NCBI GenBank assembly: GCA_002398565.1
Contig: DGZP01000039.1
Coordinates: forward strand, 36,364 to 100,363
Reading direction: 5' to 3'
Length of the DNA: 64,000 bases
Origin: Proteiniphilum sp. UBA4977
GTDB taxonomy: Bacteria; Bacteroidota; Bacteroidia; Bacteroidales; Dysgonomonadaceae
Part shown: in pieces, positions 26,881 to 37,105 of the stretch
Numbering within the stretch: the stretch's first letter is position 1
Layout of the letters: each line of letters begins with the position of its first letter
The notes under the pieces: generated by a model
Told to the model about the DNA's origin: nothing
The model's database searches: none
Seen by the model: only the letters and a program-made list of their open reading frames with translations
Made by a program: the position numbers and the translations under genes

Positions 26881-28134
26881 TTAAATCAACTTTATATAAT
26901 ACGCTACAATGTCTTTCCATTTGTAGTATGGAGCCATGTTGGTTTTAACGGGTATATGTACTTCACGTTCGTTATGTAATATTTTCACGATAATTTCACC
27001 TTCACTATTTTTATAAAAGATCCATTGAATGTTCGCACCCATCGGAGCTACCTTATAATCGTTCCACACTTCATAAACTTTTTGAGGATCCGGTTCCGTG
27101 ATGCTGGCCTCTTTTATGCCCAACAAGGCTGCAAATGGAATAATACCTTCTGCGTGGGCAAAGCGTAAGTTCGCTGAAATATCCTTCTTTTCAATTGCAG
27201 CTTGCGAAGTTTCAATGAAGTTTTTCAACATCGGCTTTGCTATTGTGATGGCTATGTTGTTATTTATTCCGGAAGGTCCTTTACGCAGATATTGATTGAG
27301 GTTTTGAATTTGCCACAGCGCGAAAATTTCATCTTCTGTAAAAACATCATAGAGAGAGATATTGATACCCGAAGCTTCCAAGATAATAGCAGCTGACCAA
27401 AAGTTTGTCATGAAGTTTTTCTTGTCACCCAACCGCGCGGGAACGCTTGACTTGAAAAGTGATGAGATGAAACGATCCGTAGAAAGTATTTTATCCGTAA
27501 AGCTATCGCGAATATCTCTCCATGGACCCTCTTCGTAATAATCCCGGTATTCTTTGCTGTAAAAGTTTAGATAATAATTGTTATAATCGCTTGATTCCAT
27601 GTCAATTGAAATAGATGGATTCATCTCTTTCATTTCCAGGCAAAAATAACTCATGCTTAAGATGCAACGAGGGACTAAAGTGGATTTTGCATCTATCACA
27701 CACTTTTCATCATTGAATATTTCCGGATAATTATTAAACATTCGTTTGGCAATTCCTTTCTGTTCTTCTGCTCCTATCGATGATAAGTCACCATATCGCT
27801 TATACATGTAACCATTGATCTCGTCAATTTTTTGTTTTACCTCTTTCCCTTTTTCCGTTAGCAAATTATCATTGTCAGCATCTTTAAAAATTGAAGCCAA
27901 GTCAGGAAAAAGAGTTTCAGAGGTATGAACTCGAGAGCCATGCCTGCCTACATGGTTTACATAAAAGGGAACATATCCCGTTGGAGGTGATGTATACTCC
28001 TGATGCTGGAATTTGTATGCCATGGATGTGCCGGCGCTATTTGAAATAGTTTTTACAACATCGTCACGTTTACTTTGTGAGATGACCTGTAATGGAATAA
28101 TACCTAACAGTAAATAAATGATTATCTTCTTCAT
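26881..28134 (-). CDS. Histidine phosphatase, clade 2, MINPP-like (HAE type)
   Basis: About 417-aa secreted phosphatase (signal peptide ending at LQVISQS). His65 in VGRHGSRVH is the phospho-accepting His of the RHGxR motif, and His327/Glu329 in RFAHAEGIIPF form the HAE proton-donor motif that separates multiple inositol polyphosphate phosphatases (MINPP) from HD-type phytases. Bacteroides MINPP enzymes are known periplasmic/vesicle phytases. Finding one inside a glycan-degradation operon, between GH39-like and GH42 genes, suggests it removes phosphate from a sugar or inositol-containing glycan; this is inference. ATG 28134 begins the signal peptide. Confidence 0.85.
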   Translation of the reverse strand: MKKIIIYLLLGIIPLQVISQSKRDDVVKTISNSAGTSMAYKFQHQEYTSPPTGYVPFYVNHVGRHGSRVHTSETLFPDLASIFKDADNDNLLTEKGKEVKQKIDEINGYMYKRYGDLSSIGAEEQKGIAKRMFNNYPEIFNDEKCVIDAKSTLVPRCILSMSYFCLEMKEMNPSISIDMESSDYNNYYLNFYSKEYRDYYEEGPWRDIRDSFTDKILSTDRFISSLFKSSVPARLGDKKNFMTNFWSAAIILEASGINISLYDVFTEDEIFALWQIQNLNQYLRKGPSGINNNIAITIAKPMLKNFIETSQAAIEKKDISANLRFAHAEGIIPFAALLGIKEASITEPDPQKVYEVWNDYKVAPMGANIQWIFYKNSEGEIIVKILHNEREVHIPVKTNMAPYYKWKDIVAYYIKLI

Positions 28135-28239
28135 TGTTCTTTTACTTTGATGATTCACTGTTACACTTGCGTATTGAAATGGTTTTATAAAATCGATCAT
28201 AATTTTCAATTTTTCTCAATCGGTTCGATTAGTGAATTA

Positions 28240-29628
28240 TTAATATGTGAAAACTTTCATTTCGTAACGCTTCAATTCAACAATTTTTTGTGAATTTTCA
28301 ACACCTTCTATCTTCACTTTCACATGCTTTGGAGTACTCTGTTTATTGATCAGCATAATGTGTTTTGTTGAAGTCAATGATTCTACAAATTCGTTGGAAC
28401 TGATACTTTTTACAATTACTGTCCCTGTCGGAAAGTAGTTCTTGAAATTCTTGAATACCTTAAGGGTTGGGAGTGGCTTTGCTCCATTATTGGAATCAAT
28501 ATGCGTATACATTCCCTCTGGAGCAATTTGTTCGGGATCCGTTCTTTCCTTTCCTTCGTCCTCCGGTTGCCATTTATCCACAAACTCAGCCCCTCCTAAT
28601 AAATGCCACCGAAACATCGATGCCAGTCCTGCAGCTTCAAGATCTTCTGGAAAATGTCCTTTCAAACATTGGTTGTCCACTACCCATACCGGGACATTTG
28701 GAAATTTTGCCGATAAAAGCTCGCGACATTGACGATGAATTACTTCATTAAATTGTGTATAGCGTAAAATTGAGTCCATGTGATATGGAGACATATCATT
28801 GTTTTCCTTCAAATTCCGATCTATTGCAAAGAAATCAAGTTTTCTGGCTTTGTTTATAAATACTTTCAATGCTTCTTTGTCTGTTGAGCTCATTTCTCCG
28901 GACCATAAAGCCATGTTTTTTCCTTTTGGGGATGACTCAACATGCATAAAAGGTCCTCCCACCTTTATTTTAGGATCTACATTTTTTATCGAGTCGTACG
29001 CAATATTATACAAATCGGCATAGTCTTCAAGTAGCCATCGTCCCAACTCTTTAGACCAATACCCCCTAGTCTCACTCCAGACATTTACGGCAAATATATC
29101 GATTCCTTTCTTTTTGTAATGCCGTATTATATCAGCAGACATGTGACCAAACTCTTCGTACATATCAACTCTTGGAGCGGCATCGACACCTTTCGAAGCG
29201 TCATCCCGTCTCATCCATTCCGGACAACGACAAAGAGTAAGTACTATTTTTCTCCCCAGACGGTAATACAATTCAACCCTAGAATCCAAGTACTTAAAGT
29301 TGTATACATTCTTTGAAGGATTTGTGTTTCCGGCTCCCCAGTCCATTGTAAATTGAGCCAAACAATCGGTATATTGTTCAAGATAACTTTCTGCGCGTGC
29401 AACCGCCTCTGTATATTGAGGATTTGAAAAGGAACGGTGCGTAAGTGTTGTACTCAACAGCAACTTGCTTGTCATTATTTGTTCTCCAGGATACACAATT
29501 ACTTCAACATCTTTTCCCAAAGAGTCTTGATTATCGTCGATGCTATCCTCACTTGCGCTACAGCTCATTGTTAAAAAAAGAGCTAAAGACAAAATCATCA
29601 TTGAAATAAGTATACTATCGTATTTCAT
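28240..29628 (-). CDS. GH39-like clan GH-A lipoprotein with unusual catalytic positions
   Basis: About 462 aa; lipobox before Cys in LTMSCSAS. The barrel resembles GH39-type or related GH-A hydrolases: it has QFTMDWGAG near the start, KIVLTLCRCPEWM, and FAVNVWSETRGYW, where Glu186 sits at the usual acid/base place but with SE instead of NE. At the expected nucleophile strand (VPVWVVDNQCLKG) an Asp318 or Asn stands where Glu is normal. It may be a new GH family, a retained-fold binding protein, or an enzyme with a shifted residue. First gene of the enzyme run after the HTCS. Family assignment is tentative. Confidence 0.55.
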   Translation of the reverse strand: MKYDSILISMMILSLALFLTMSCSASEDSIDDNQDSLGKDVEVIVYPGEQIMTSKLLLSTTLTHRSFSNPQYTEAVARAESYLEQYTDCLAQFTMDWGAGNTNPSKNVYNFKYLDSRVELYYRLGRKIVLTLCRCPEWMRRDDASKGVDAAPRVDMYEEFGHMSADIIRHYKKKGIDIFAVNVWSETRGYWSKELGRWLLEDYADLYNIAYDSIKNVDPKIKVGGPFMHVESSPKGKNMALWSGEMSSTDKEALKVFINKARKLDFFAIDRNLKENNDMSPYHMDSILRYTQFNEVIHRQCRELLSAKFPNVPVWVVDNQCLKGHFPEDLEAAGLASMFRWHLLGGAEFVDKWQPEDEGKERTDPEQIAPEGMYTHIDSNNGAKPLPTLKVFKNFKNYFPTGTVIVKSISSNEFVESLTSTKHIMLINKQSTPKHVKVKIEGVENSQKIVELKRYEMKVFTY

Positions 29629-29886
29629 TATTTTGCACAATTATTGTTGTACAAAAATACATTCCAGTAATTTGACAATTTAAGAGGATATCATCATTTT
29701 TTGTAATAATTTAATCAATAATTATATATATGTGTCTTGCATTTCTTTTGATTCTTGAGAAATTTAAACTTTCGGTGATACTCGTGTTTTGTCATGTTTT
29801 TTGGCTTTTGAAAATGGATTTTTCAAAAGTGAGAAATAAACTATTTTGAGAAAACTTGTTTTAGCAAAAAATAAAAAAAGCATAAA
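29629..29886 (-). promoter_or_regulatory. Promoter region of the minus-strand enzyme operon
   Basis: This 258-bp gap between the HTCS and GH39-like genes is very AT-rich. TATTTTTG on the minus strand (29652-29659) fits TAnnTTTG and lies 24 bp before the GH39-like ATG. A perfect 10-bp inverted repeat lies further upstream (separate entry). No -33 TTTG at the right distance is seen, as is common for activator-dependent PUL promoters. Confidence 0.45.
29805..29829. repeat. Perfect 10-bp inverted repeat after the HTCS gene
   Basis: CTTTTGAAAA (29805-29814) and TTTTCAAAAG (29820-29829) are exact reverse complements around the loop TGGAT. It lies 58 bp past the HTCS stop codon and about 150 bp before the operon's -7 box. 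No T-run follows on the minus strand, so it may be an operator or a weak terminator. Confidence 0.55.
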
Positions 29887-32800
29887 TCACTTTTCTTTCT
29901 CTTCAATATACTCTGTAGGAGCAACTCCATAGTATTCACGAAAACATTTTGTAAAATATGAGTGAGAGTTAAACCCTACTTTATACATTATTTCCGAAAC
30001 CCTTAAATCACTCTGTAGCAAATATTGTCTGGCTCTTTTTAATCGCACTCTACGAATGAACTCATTGATTGTTTCTCCTGTTAGAGCTTTTATTTTTCTA
30101 TATATTTGCTGATAAGAATAATTGGTCTTTTCACATAATTCTTTGGTCCCAAAATCAGGATCTTCCATATTTTTTTCAATAATATCCATTAAAGAGTTAA
30201 TGAACTGATCATTTTCCGACTCAATCATAATTTCTGCAGGCTCGGTTAAAATTTTCTGCCTGAAAGTTTGCTGCATTCGTTCTCTGAGTTCGATCATTTT
30301 GTCGATGCGAACTCGTAGTGTTTTGATACTAAATGGTTTGTATATATAGCTGTCGGCACCTCTGTTATACCCTTCGCTGCGACTCATTTCATCGTTTTTT
30401 GCAGTAAGCAATATGACGGGAATGTGCGAAGTAATGATATTTTCCTTTATACGGCTACAAACTTCAAATCCATCCATTCCAGGCATCATGATGTCGGATA
30501 TGACTAAATCGGGAAGGTTTTCATTGACCAATTGTAACCCTTTCTCCCCATTATTTGCGGTAATAACTTCGTAATGATCCTCAAGATTAATTTTTAAAAA
30601 TTCAATCATGTCGTCATTATCTTCAATGACAAGGACTTTGTTTTTTAAAAAATGATCGGAAGAATCCATTTCAGCATCAAAGAAATTTTCAGTTTTTTCA
30701 TTTTGAGCATGAGCAGGTAACAGATCGGTTGGAATTGTAAATTCAAACTCTGAACCCTTGCCCAACTGACTAACAAGGGATATCTCGCCACCATGTAACT
30801 GGACAAACTCTTTTGTTAGATATAAACCTATTCCGGTTCCATACGTGTTATCGAATCCTTTAACGGGTGCTTGATAGAAGTTGTCAAAAATTTGCTTTTT
30901 ATCTTCTTCATTCACTCCAATACCTGAATCGCGGACAGATACGACGAGATATCTTTCTTTTTCATTTATTGAGACTTGGATATGGCCATTGTTGGGCGTA
31001 TATTTTATTGCATTTGAGATAAGGTTGTATAGTATTTTTTCTATTTTGTCAGAGTCAAAGAATATATATTTGGTTTCTACATGACTATCGAAAATATAGG
31101 TCATGTTTCTACGGCTTGCGTAATCACCAAATCCATCAAAAATTCTTCGGATGAATGAAATGAATTCACCATGTTTCAATATTAGGGTCATTTTTTCGTT
31201 TTCTACTTTGCGTACATCCATTATCTGATTTATCAGTCTTAATAATCTTTCAGCATTTTGCTTCATAATATCAAGTTGGATACGCTGCTTGTCACTATTT
31301 AGACTCTCTTTTAAGCTTTCGATGGGTCCTAGTATGAGGGACAATGGAGTTTTAAGTTCGTGAGAAATGTTTGTGAAAAAACTCATTTTTATCCGCCCCA
31401 ATTCCTCTACTCTCCCTCTTTCAATTTTTTCCATTCTTAACTCGTTTCTTAGGGCTAATCTATTTATTGTTAATTTGTAAGTGTAGTAAAGAATGATGGA
31501 TATTACAAATAATAATACTGAATAGGCCCACCATGTTTTCCACCATGGTGTTTTTATTAAAATATGTATACTAGCTACCTGATCATTCCATATTCCATCT
31601 GAATTAATGCCTTTTACCCAAAAAGTATAGTTGCCGGGTGGTAAATTCGAATAATAAACATAATTTTCTCCGGATTCTCCCACTATCATTTTCTCATCAT
31701 AACCCTCTAACATGTACGCATATTTGTTGTTGGCTGAAGTTGAAAAATTCAACATAGCGAATGATAGCTTAAAAGAATTCTCTTCATGATTCAATACAAT
31801 TTTTTTTGCTGAAGATAAAGATTGTCTAAATTTTTTTTGAATATCACGCGGGTTGTTTTTATTTAAGCTCTTCCCCCAAAGTTCAAGATTCGTAAGAACA
31901 ACAGGAGCTTTATCCATATTTAATACAATTTCGCCAGGTTGAAAATAGATAACGCCTCCATTTCCTCCCAAAAGAATTGTTTCGTTCTCCATGTTGAAAA
32001 AGCTGTTGAATTCAAGTCCCATGAGGCCCACATCATCGTACAAGTCCACAATAATTTTTAGATTTTTGTCGTGGTCGAACATGATGAGCTTGTTATCTTC
32101 GCCTATCCAGAGCCTTCCTTGCATGTCAGAAGTAAGCGTGCGAATGGAACCGGATAGGTCAGAATCGTCGTTAAATCGGGTAAACGATTCTGTTTGATCA
32201 TCAAACAAACACAATCCCATATCTGTTCCAATCCAGATTTTCCCATTTATATCTGTACGAATGGAGTATATTCTGTTGCTGTTAATGCTGTTAACATTGT
32301 TATCGTCAAACTTATACTGTGTAAATTTGTCTTTGGCTTTATCGTAACGAAATAACCCTTCGTTGATAGTTCCAATCCAGATACATCCTTTTTCATCAAT
32401 ATCAAAATAGGTAACATCATAATTTACGGAGGTTATTATTTTGTCAATCATTGCCGTTTTGTATTTGAAAGAGACTGGCATGTTATCTGTGGTTATCTGA
32501 GGTGAAATAAAACATATACCGCTACTAATATTGGCCACAATGTCTCCATCTTTATCTTCTTTTAGATCGTAAATATACTTTAGTGGAATTCCATTTACAT
32601 CTTTATCCAGCGAACGAAAACGGTCACTCCCGGGATCATAATAATTAACGCCATCATTCGTACCTATCCAGATGATACCTCTGCTATCCTGAAGAATCCT
32701 TTTTACAATGGGATGCGATATTCCATCGTCCTTACCTTTGTATTTTCTTATTAGGTTTTTGTTCTTGTCATACCGTAAGATACCTTCGTTATACGTTAAC

Positions 32801-33945
32801 CAGGATTCTGAGTTTGAGGTAACAAGGATATCGTTTACGCCAATCAGCTTTGTTTGGTTATTCTCGCTTGAAATGACATTCAAGAAGTTGATTGGTTTTC
32901 TTCTTTTATCAAGTATTGCAATGCCATTACTGGTGCCTAACCAGATGTTTCCGAGTTTATCTTCGTGTATGCACCAGACTGTTTCATTAGGGAGAGAGGT
33001 CTTGTCTAAGATATTGCTGTTGTGTTTTTCGAATTCTCCTGTTTTTACATTAAACAGCGATATTCCGTTTGCTGTAGCTAGAATCAAATGAGAATCATCA
33101 AATCTATTTATTGACTTTACATCATTGTCTGATATTTCTGAATATTCCGTTCTGTAGGACTCCAGCATCCTACCACTTTCCTCATCGATAATGGTCAATC
33201 CTTGAGAGGTGGCAATATATAGCCTATCTGGCTCTTTATCTGATATATAAATATCAGATACCAATGTGTTTATGGGGTCGTGGGGCAATCCGCGTCGTAC
33301 TTCAAATCGTTCAAAACTATTATCACGTATATTCATGCGATAAAGTCCATCAAACGTTGCTATCCAAAGAAACCCATTTTTTGATTCATGCATTCCTCTT
33401 ATTTCATTCGCCATTCGTTGATTTTGATCAGCAACAAACGTAAAATAACTCATGCTGTTACTTCTTTGATCTATTTTAATCAAACCCTCTAGCGTGCCAA
33501 CCCAGATGATGCCATTCCTATCTTCATAAAGCGATCTGATTCGTAAATTATCCAAGAGGTGATTTGTATCGTTTGATACGTTGCAGGAGGTAAACGTGTT
33601 TTCAAGAGGATTGTATATTGAAATTCCTTTTTCTGTTCCAATCCATAAGTCTCCAGATTTTGTTAGAAGAATGCAATTTACCCAAGATGCACTCAAGCTT
33701 GTGGAGTCTCCCGGAATATGCTTATATACCTTAAACTCATATCCGTCGTATCGGTTAAGGCCTTCTGCCGTACCAATCCAGATAAAACCTGTCGTATCTT
33801 GCTGAATGCTTAAGACCATTTTGTTGGATAAGCCCATACCGGTTGAGATGTTTTTAAAATGCAAATTATCCCTGTTTTGCGGCAAGGCAAGTTGAGATGA
33901 AAGCAAATAAAACAGGAGGAGCAGATTGAATCGGTTGGAATTCAT
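29887..33945 (-). CDS. Hybrid two-component system (HTCS) regulator of the second PUL
   Basis: 1352-aa inner-membrane sensor and regulator in one chain. Signal peptide (SSQLALPQN), then a periplasmic double beta-propeller with many Reg_prop repeats (GLSNKMVLSIQQDTTGFIWIGT, GLWIGTEKGI-like units) to about residue 690, a Y_Y_Y domain (YYSNLPPGNYTFWVKGINSDG), one membrane helix near 795-820, histidine kinase with His near 864 (NISHELKTPLS), ATPase domain (GTGIGLYLTKE near 1038), receiver with Asp near 1149 (LVISDIMMPGMDG) and a C-terminal AraC helix-turn-helix (about 1245-1352). It should bind a breakdown oligosaccharide and activate both PUL arms. A TACTTTTG box on the minus strand (34010-34017) lies upstream. 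Confidence 0.96.
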   Translation of the reverse strand: MNSNRFNLLLLFYLLSSQLALPQNRDNLHFKNISTGMGLSNKMVLSIQQDTTGFIWIGTAEGLNRYDGYEFKVYKHIPGDSTSLSASWVNCILLTKSGDLWIGTEKGISIYNPLENTFTSCNVSNDTNHLLDNLRIRSLYEDRNGIIWVGTLEGLIKIDQRSNSMSYFTFVADQNQRMANEIRGMHESKNGFLWIATFDGLYRMNIRDNSFERFEVRRGLPHDPINTLVSDIYISDKEPDRLYIATSQGLTIIDEESGRMLESYRTEYSEISDNDVKSINRFDDSHLILATANGISLFNVKTGEFEKHNSNILDKTSLPNETVWCIHEDKLGNIWLGTSNGIAILDKRRKPINFLNVISSENNQTKLIGVNDILVTSNSESWLTYNEGILRYDKNKNLIRKYKGKDDGISHPIVKRILQDSRGIIWIGTNDGVNYYDPGSDRFRSLDKDVNGIPLKYIYDLKEDKDGDIVANISSGICFISPQITTDNMPVSFKYKTAMIDKIITSVNYDVTYFDIDEKGCIWIGTINEGLFRYDKAKDKFTQYKFDDNNVNSINSNRIYSIRTDINGKIWIGTDMGLCLFDDQTESFTRFNDDSDLSGSIRTLTSDMQGRLWIGEDNKLIMFDHDKNLKIIVDLYDDVGLMGLEFNSFFNMENETILLGGNGGVIYFQPGEIVLNMDKAPVVLTNLELWGKSLNKNNPRDIQKKFRQSLSSAKKIVLNHEENSFKLSFAMLNFSTSANNKYAYMLEGYDEKMIVGESGENYVYYSNLPPGNYTFWVKGINSDGIWNDQVASIHILIKTPWWKTWWAYSVLLFVISIILYYTYKLTINRLALRNELRMEKIERGRVEELGRIKMSFFTNISHELKTPLSLILGPIESLKESLNSDKQRIQLDIMKQNAERLLRLINQIMDVRKVENEKMTLILKHGEFISFIRRIFDGFGDYASRRNMTYIFDSHVETKYIFFDSDKIEKILYNLISNAIKYTPNNGHIQVSINEKERYLVVSVRDSGIGVNEEDKKQIFDNFYQAPVKGFDNTYGTGIGLYLTKEFVQLHGGEISLVSQLGKGSEFEFTIPTDLLPAHAQNEKTENFFDAEMDSSDHFLKNKVLVIEDNDDMIEFLKINLEDHYEVITANNGEKGLQLVNENLPDLVISDIMMPGMDGFEVCSRIKENIITSHIPVILLTAKNDEMSRSEGYNRGADSYIYKPFSIKTLRVRIDKMIELRERMQQTFRQKILTEPAEIMIESENDQFINSLMDIIEKNMEDPDFGTKELCEKTNYSYQQIYRKIKALTGETINEFIRRVRLKRARQYLLQSDLRVSEIMYKVGFNSHSYFTKCFREYYGVAPTEYIEEKEK

Positions 33946-34250
33946 GATAGACTATTTTTTATGAGATGATATCACAAGCAAAAAATTATTTCTACCTGAT
34001 TATTTAATACAAAAGTACTTTTTTTGATTGCCCTATGCTATCGTTATTTTGTTAATTAATATGACATTTTTATTCTTTTCCTGGAATAAACTGTAGAGGT
34101 ACTGATTTTTATCTCTTATTATTACGTTAAAATTTGGAGTGATTAAAAAATCACAGTTTTTGATGTATTTCTAATATCTTTATTTTTTTTTCGGTTTTAC
34201 TTTTGTACCGTATCGTTTTATAAAAAATTCTTAAATTGAATATCAACAAA
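33946..34250. promoter_or_regulatory. Divergent regulatory region between HTCS and the SusC arm
   Basis: About 300 bp of very AT-rich DNA without genes. For the plus arm TACTTTTG at 34198-34205 fits TAnnTTTG, 46 bp before the SusC-like start. For HTCS the same octamer occurs on the minus strand at 34010-34017. An exact inverted repeat GTGATT-AAAA-AATCAC (34139-34154) lies about 45 bp upstream of the plus-strand box, where an HTCS output domain would be expected to bind. No -33 TTTG stands at normal spacing for either gene. Confidence 0.5.
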
Positions 34251-37091
34251 ATGAGTATGAAAAAAACAAGTAGCTATCTTATTATTAAAACAAAAAGAAC
34301 AATAAAAAAGATAGTATTAGTAATTGCAGTTCTTGCATGTTTGAACTCACTACATGGACAAGATGCTGGAGGAAGTAATTTTGTTGTTCTCACTCGGAAT
34401 AATAATTTTTCTTTACTGCCTGACAGTGCGAGCCCTGTTATTTCACCCTCTGACAGAGAGAGTCAGGTAGTTTCAACGATCGAAGAATTAGTGACAGGTC
34501 GTGTTTCAGGGATACGGACGGTAAAATCTGACGGTTCTCCTGGAGCATCCTATAGTTTGCAATTAAGAGGAGTACGAAGTTTTAGAGGTGACAATGAACC
34601 GATCTATATACTTGATGGAATAGTACTTAACTCAGTTTGGAATGATGCATCCAACACCTTTTGGAATGATCCTGAAGATTATCAGGCAGCACACAACATT
34701 TTATCACGTATTAATCCGAATGATATTGCAAAAATTGAAATTTTGAAAAATGCCGATGCTACTGCAATCTATGGAAATATGGGGGCAAATGGTGTGATTC
34801 TTATAACGACAAAGAGTGGAAGCGTAAATGGTTTTCATGCAAATGTGCAAACCAATTTAGGCATCGCTACTTTTAGCCGGAAAATAGATATGCTCAGCGG
34901 AAATGATTATTTGGCGTATCAGAACATCGTAAATCCCGGGAATGCGTTGCCCTTTCAAACTGGGGCTCCGGTTGATTGGCAAAGGGATGCCACTCGAACA
35001 GCTGTTATGCAGAATTACTATCTGGATATTGGAGGTGGTAACGATAAAATGAGATACTATATATCCATGGGATATGCAGGAAACGAAGGAATCGTGAAGG
35101 GTAGTGACATTACCCAAGCTTCTATTCGTGTTAATCTGGACCGACTCATTGGGGGAAATTCAGTATTTGGGACAAGAATGTTATTCGGATATACGGAGAA
35201 TAATATGATACAGGCTACTGCTCCTTATGGGAGTTATAGCTTGACAAAATTGATGACCAAAGCGATACCATTTGAATCTTCGGCCGATAATAATTCTATT
35301 GTGAATGAAAATCCAAGAAATTGGATCGATGGATACGACGACAACAGTGTGCAATATTTTGCAACACCGCAAGTATATTTTACAACGAATATATTTAAAT
35401 GGTTGCAATTTAAATCTGTTGCAGGAATCGATTATCGTACAAAAGAGCGTTTGCGTTGGATTGGCAATGAAATAACCAGAGGAAGAAGTGTGGAAGGAAG
35501 GGCTGGAAGGAGCAATATAAATGCTTTCACATACAATGTTGATTCGCGCTTAAACATTCGTTTTATTTCGAATAAACATTCTTTTACCGGATTAGGTGGC
35601 GTTTCTGTAAACGGAGAATTTTTATCGAATAAAATGAACGAGGGTACAAAGTTTTTTAACCAGGATCTTCGGGGCGTAGGTATTCAGTTAGCAGAGAACA
35701 TATTTCCGTATAGAAATTTGGATTGGAATAACAACTATCTATCCGGATATGTGAGCGGCACATACACATTTGACCAAAAATACACATTGAGCGCAACACT
35801 CAGAAAAGATAAAACAAGCAATTTTGATGAAAGCTGGAATGATTTAGACTATTATCCCTCTGTGGGTCTCTCATGGAATGTCATGAACGAAGACTTTTTA
35901 TCGGGGCAGCAGATTGTTTCCACACTCAATGTACGAGGTAGCTGGGGCCGTTCGGGCAAGCAGACTATACTACCCCTGGATTTATCGCGTGCATATATTA
36001 CCGGTGTGAGCCCGGAATTAGAGGTAGAGAATGGAATGACAAATTATTATGACATGCGTTGGAACAATATAAATACACAGCAAAATATTGGTATTGATTT
36101 AGGATTCTCAGGCGATAAAATTACCGCTACAATCGATTTATATAATTCTGATTCAGATGATCGGTTGCAATACTATTATCACAAAAGATTAGGTGCATAT
36201 GAATCGGTATACACAAACGAAGCTTCTGTGAATAACAAAGGGATTGAAATTTTATTGAATGCGGTTCTGCTGAAGAACAGTGAAATAGAATGGAATGGGG
36301 GAGCCAGTTTTGCGTATAACCGAAACGAGATAACGAACACAGGTGCCGATGGAGATGTGTTTGGCAGTAAAATAGGAGAATTAAATGAAAATCCTCTGGT
36401 TGTAAATATAAATAGGAAGGGGGAGCAAGTCGGTGCTTTTTGGGGGTATAAAACGCAAGGCATCGTAGAAAACCAACATCTCTTATTTGTTCCGCCTTTT
36501 TATAATGTCAGATTACAGCAGGGTGATTTAAAATTTATTGATACGAATGGTGATGGAAATACAACGGAGGAAGACTACACAATCATTGGAAACCCGATAC
36601 CTGAGTATGTATTTGGATTTAATACCGATGTGCGTTATAAAAATTTTACGGTTCAACTGATATTTGAAGGTGCAGCAAAATATGATATTGCTAATTTAAA
36701 TCTCTTGGATAATTTGTATGTTTCAGGAAACGTGTGGAATATACGTGAAAACACGTTTAAGGATGCTTATTCGGGATCTAATACGAATGGAAAATCTCCA
36801 CGTTTCAACGCGGTAGGAGTTAAAGAATTCACTTCGCGCGTTATTGAAGATGGTAGCTATGTACGACTTTCTGATTTCATTGTTGGGTATAATTTACAAC
36901 TTCCAATGATAAAATGGATAAACTCTGTGGACTTGACATTTGCTGCGAGGAATTTATTTCTGATAACCAAGTATTCGGGTTATGACCCAAATGTGAATAG
37001 TTATAGCTACAATCTTTCTTCTATTGGTATCGATAACGCTGCTTATCCAAGTGCCCGATCTTTCCTGTTAGGAGTGAAAGTAAAATTCTAA
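34251..37091 (+). CDS. Atypical SusC-like TonB-dependent receptor lacking the N-terminal domain
   Basis: About 946 aa. After a signal-like segment (VLVIAVLACLNSLHGQD) there is only a short linker before the plug (IEELVTGRVSGIRTVKSDG, YILDGIVLNS, DATAIYGNMGANGVILITTKSG). The carboxypeptidase-like domain and the (V)VVGYG TonB-box stretch that open ordinary SusC proteins are absent. The barrel is complete and ends in FLLGVKVKF. It is followed 14 bp later by a full SusC-like gene, and only one SusD serves both. It may form a mixed complex or have a different energy coupling. ATG at 34251 is chosen over the upstream TTG. Very low GC. Confidence 0.88.
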   Translation: MSMKKTSSYLIIKTKRTIKKIVLVIAVLACLNSLHGQDAGGSNFVVLTRNNNFSLLPDSASPVISPSDRESQVVSTIEELVTGRVSGIRTVKSDGSPGASYSLQLRGVRSFRGDNEPIYILDGIVLNSVWNDASNTFWNDPEDYQAAHNILSRINPNDIAKIEILKNADATAIYGNMGANGVILITTKSGSVNGFHANVQTNLGIATFSRKIDMLSGNDYLAYQNIVNPGNALPFQTGAPVDWQRDATRTAVMQNYYLDIGGGNDKMRYYISMGYAGNEGIVKGSDITQASIRVNLDRLIGGNSVFGTRMLFGYTENNMIQATAPYGSYSLTKLMTKAIPFESSADNNSIVNENPRNWIDGYDDNSVQYFATPQVYFTTNIFKWLQFKSVAGIDYRTKERLRWIGNEITRGRSVEGRAGRSNINAFTYNVDSRLNIRFISNKHSFTGLGGVSVNGEFLSNKMNEGTKFFNQDLRGVGIQLAENIFPYRNLDWNNNYLSGYVSGTYTFDQKYTLSATLRKDKTSNFDESWNDLDYYPSVGLSWNVMNEDFLSGQQIVSTLNVRGSWGRSGKQTILPLDLSRAYITGVSPELEVENGMTNYYDMRWNNINTQQNIGIDLGFSGDKITATIDLYNSDSDDRLQYYYHKRLGAYESVYTNEASVNNKGIEILLNAVLLKNSEIEWNGGASFAYNRNEITNTGADGDVFGSKIGELNENPLVVNINRKGEQVGAFWGYKTQGIVENQHLLFVPPFYNVRLQQGDLKFIDTNGDGNTTEEDYTIIGNPIPEYVFGFNTDVRYKNFTVQLIFEGAAKYDIANLNLLDNLYVSGNVWNIRENTFKDAYSGSNTNGKSPRFNAVGVKEFTSRVIEDGSYVRLSDFIVGYNLQLPMIKWINSVDLTFAARNLFLITKYSGYDPNVNSYSYNLSSIGIDNAAYPSARSFLLGVKVKF

Positions 37092-37105
37092 TCTAGAAAA
37101 ATAGT

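Noticed and set aside
34010..34022. Palindrome AAAAGTACTTTT as an operator
   Set aside because: It is largely accounted for by the minus-strand -7 box CAAAAGTA and a T-run; short AT palindromes are expected by chance here.
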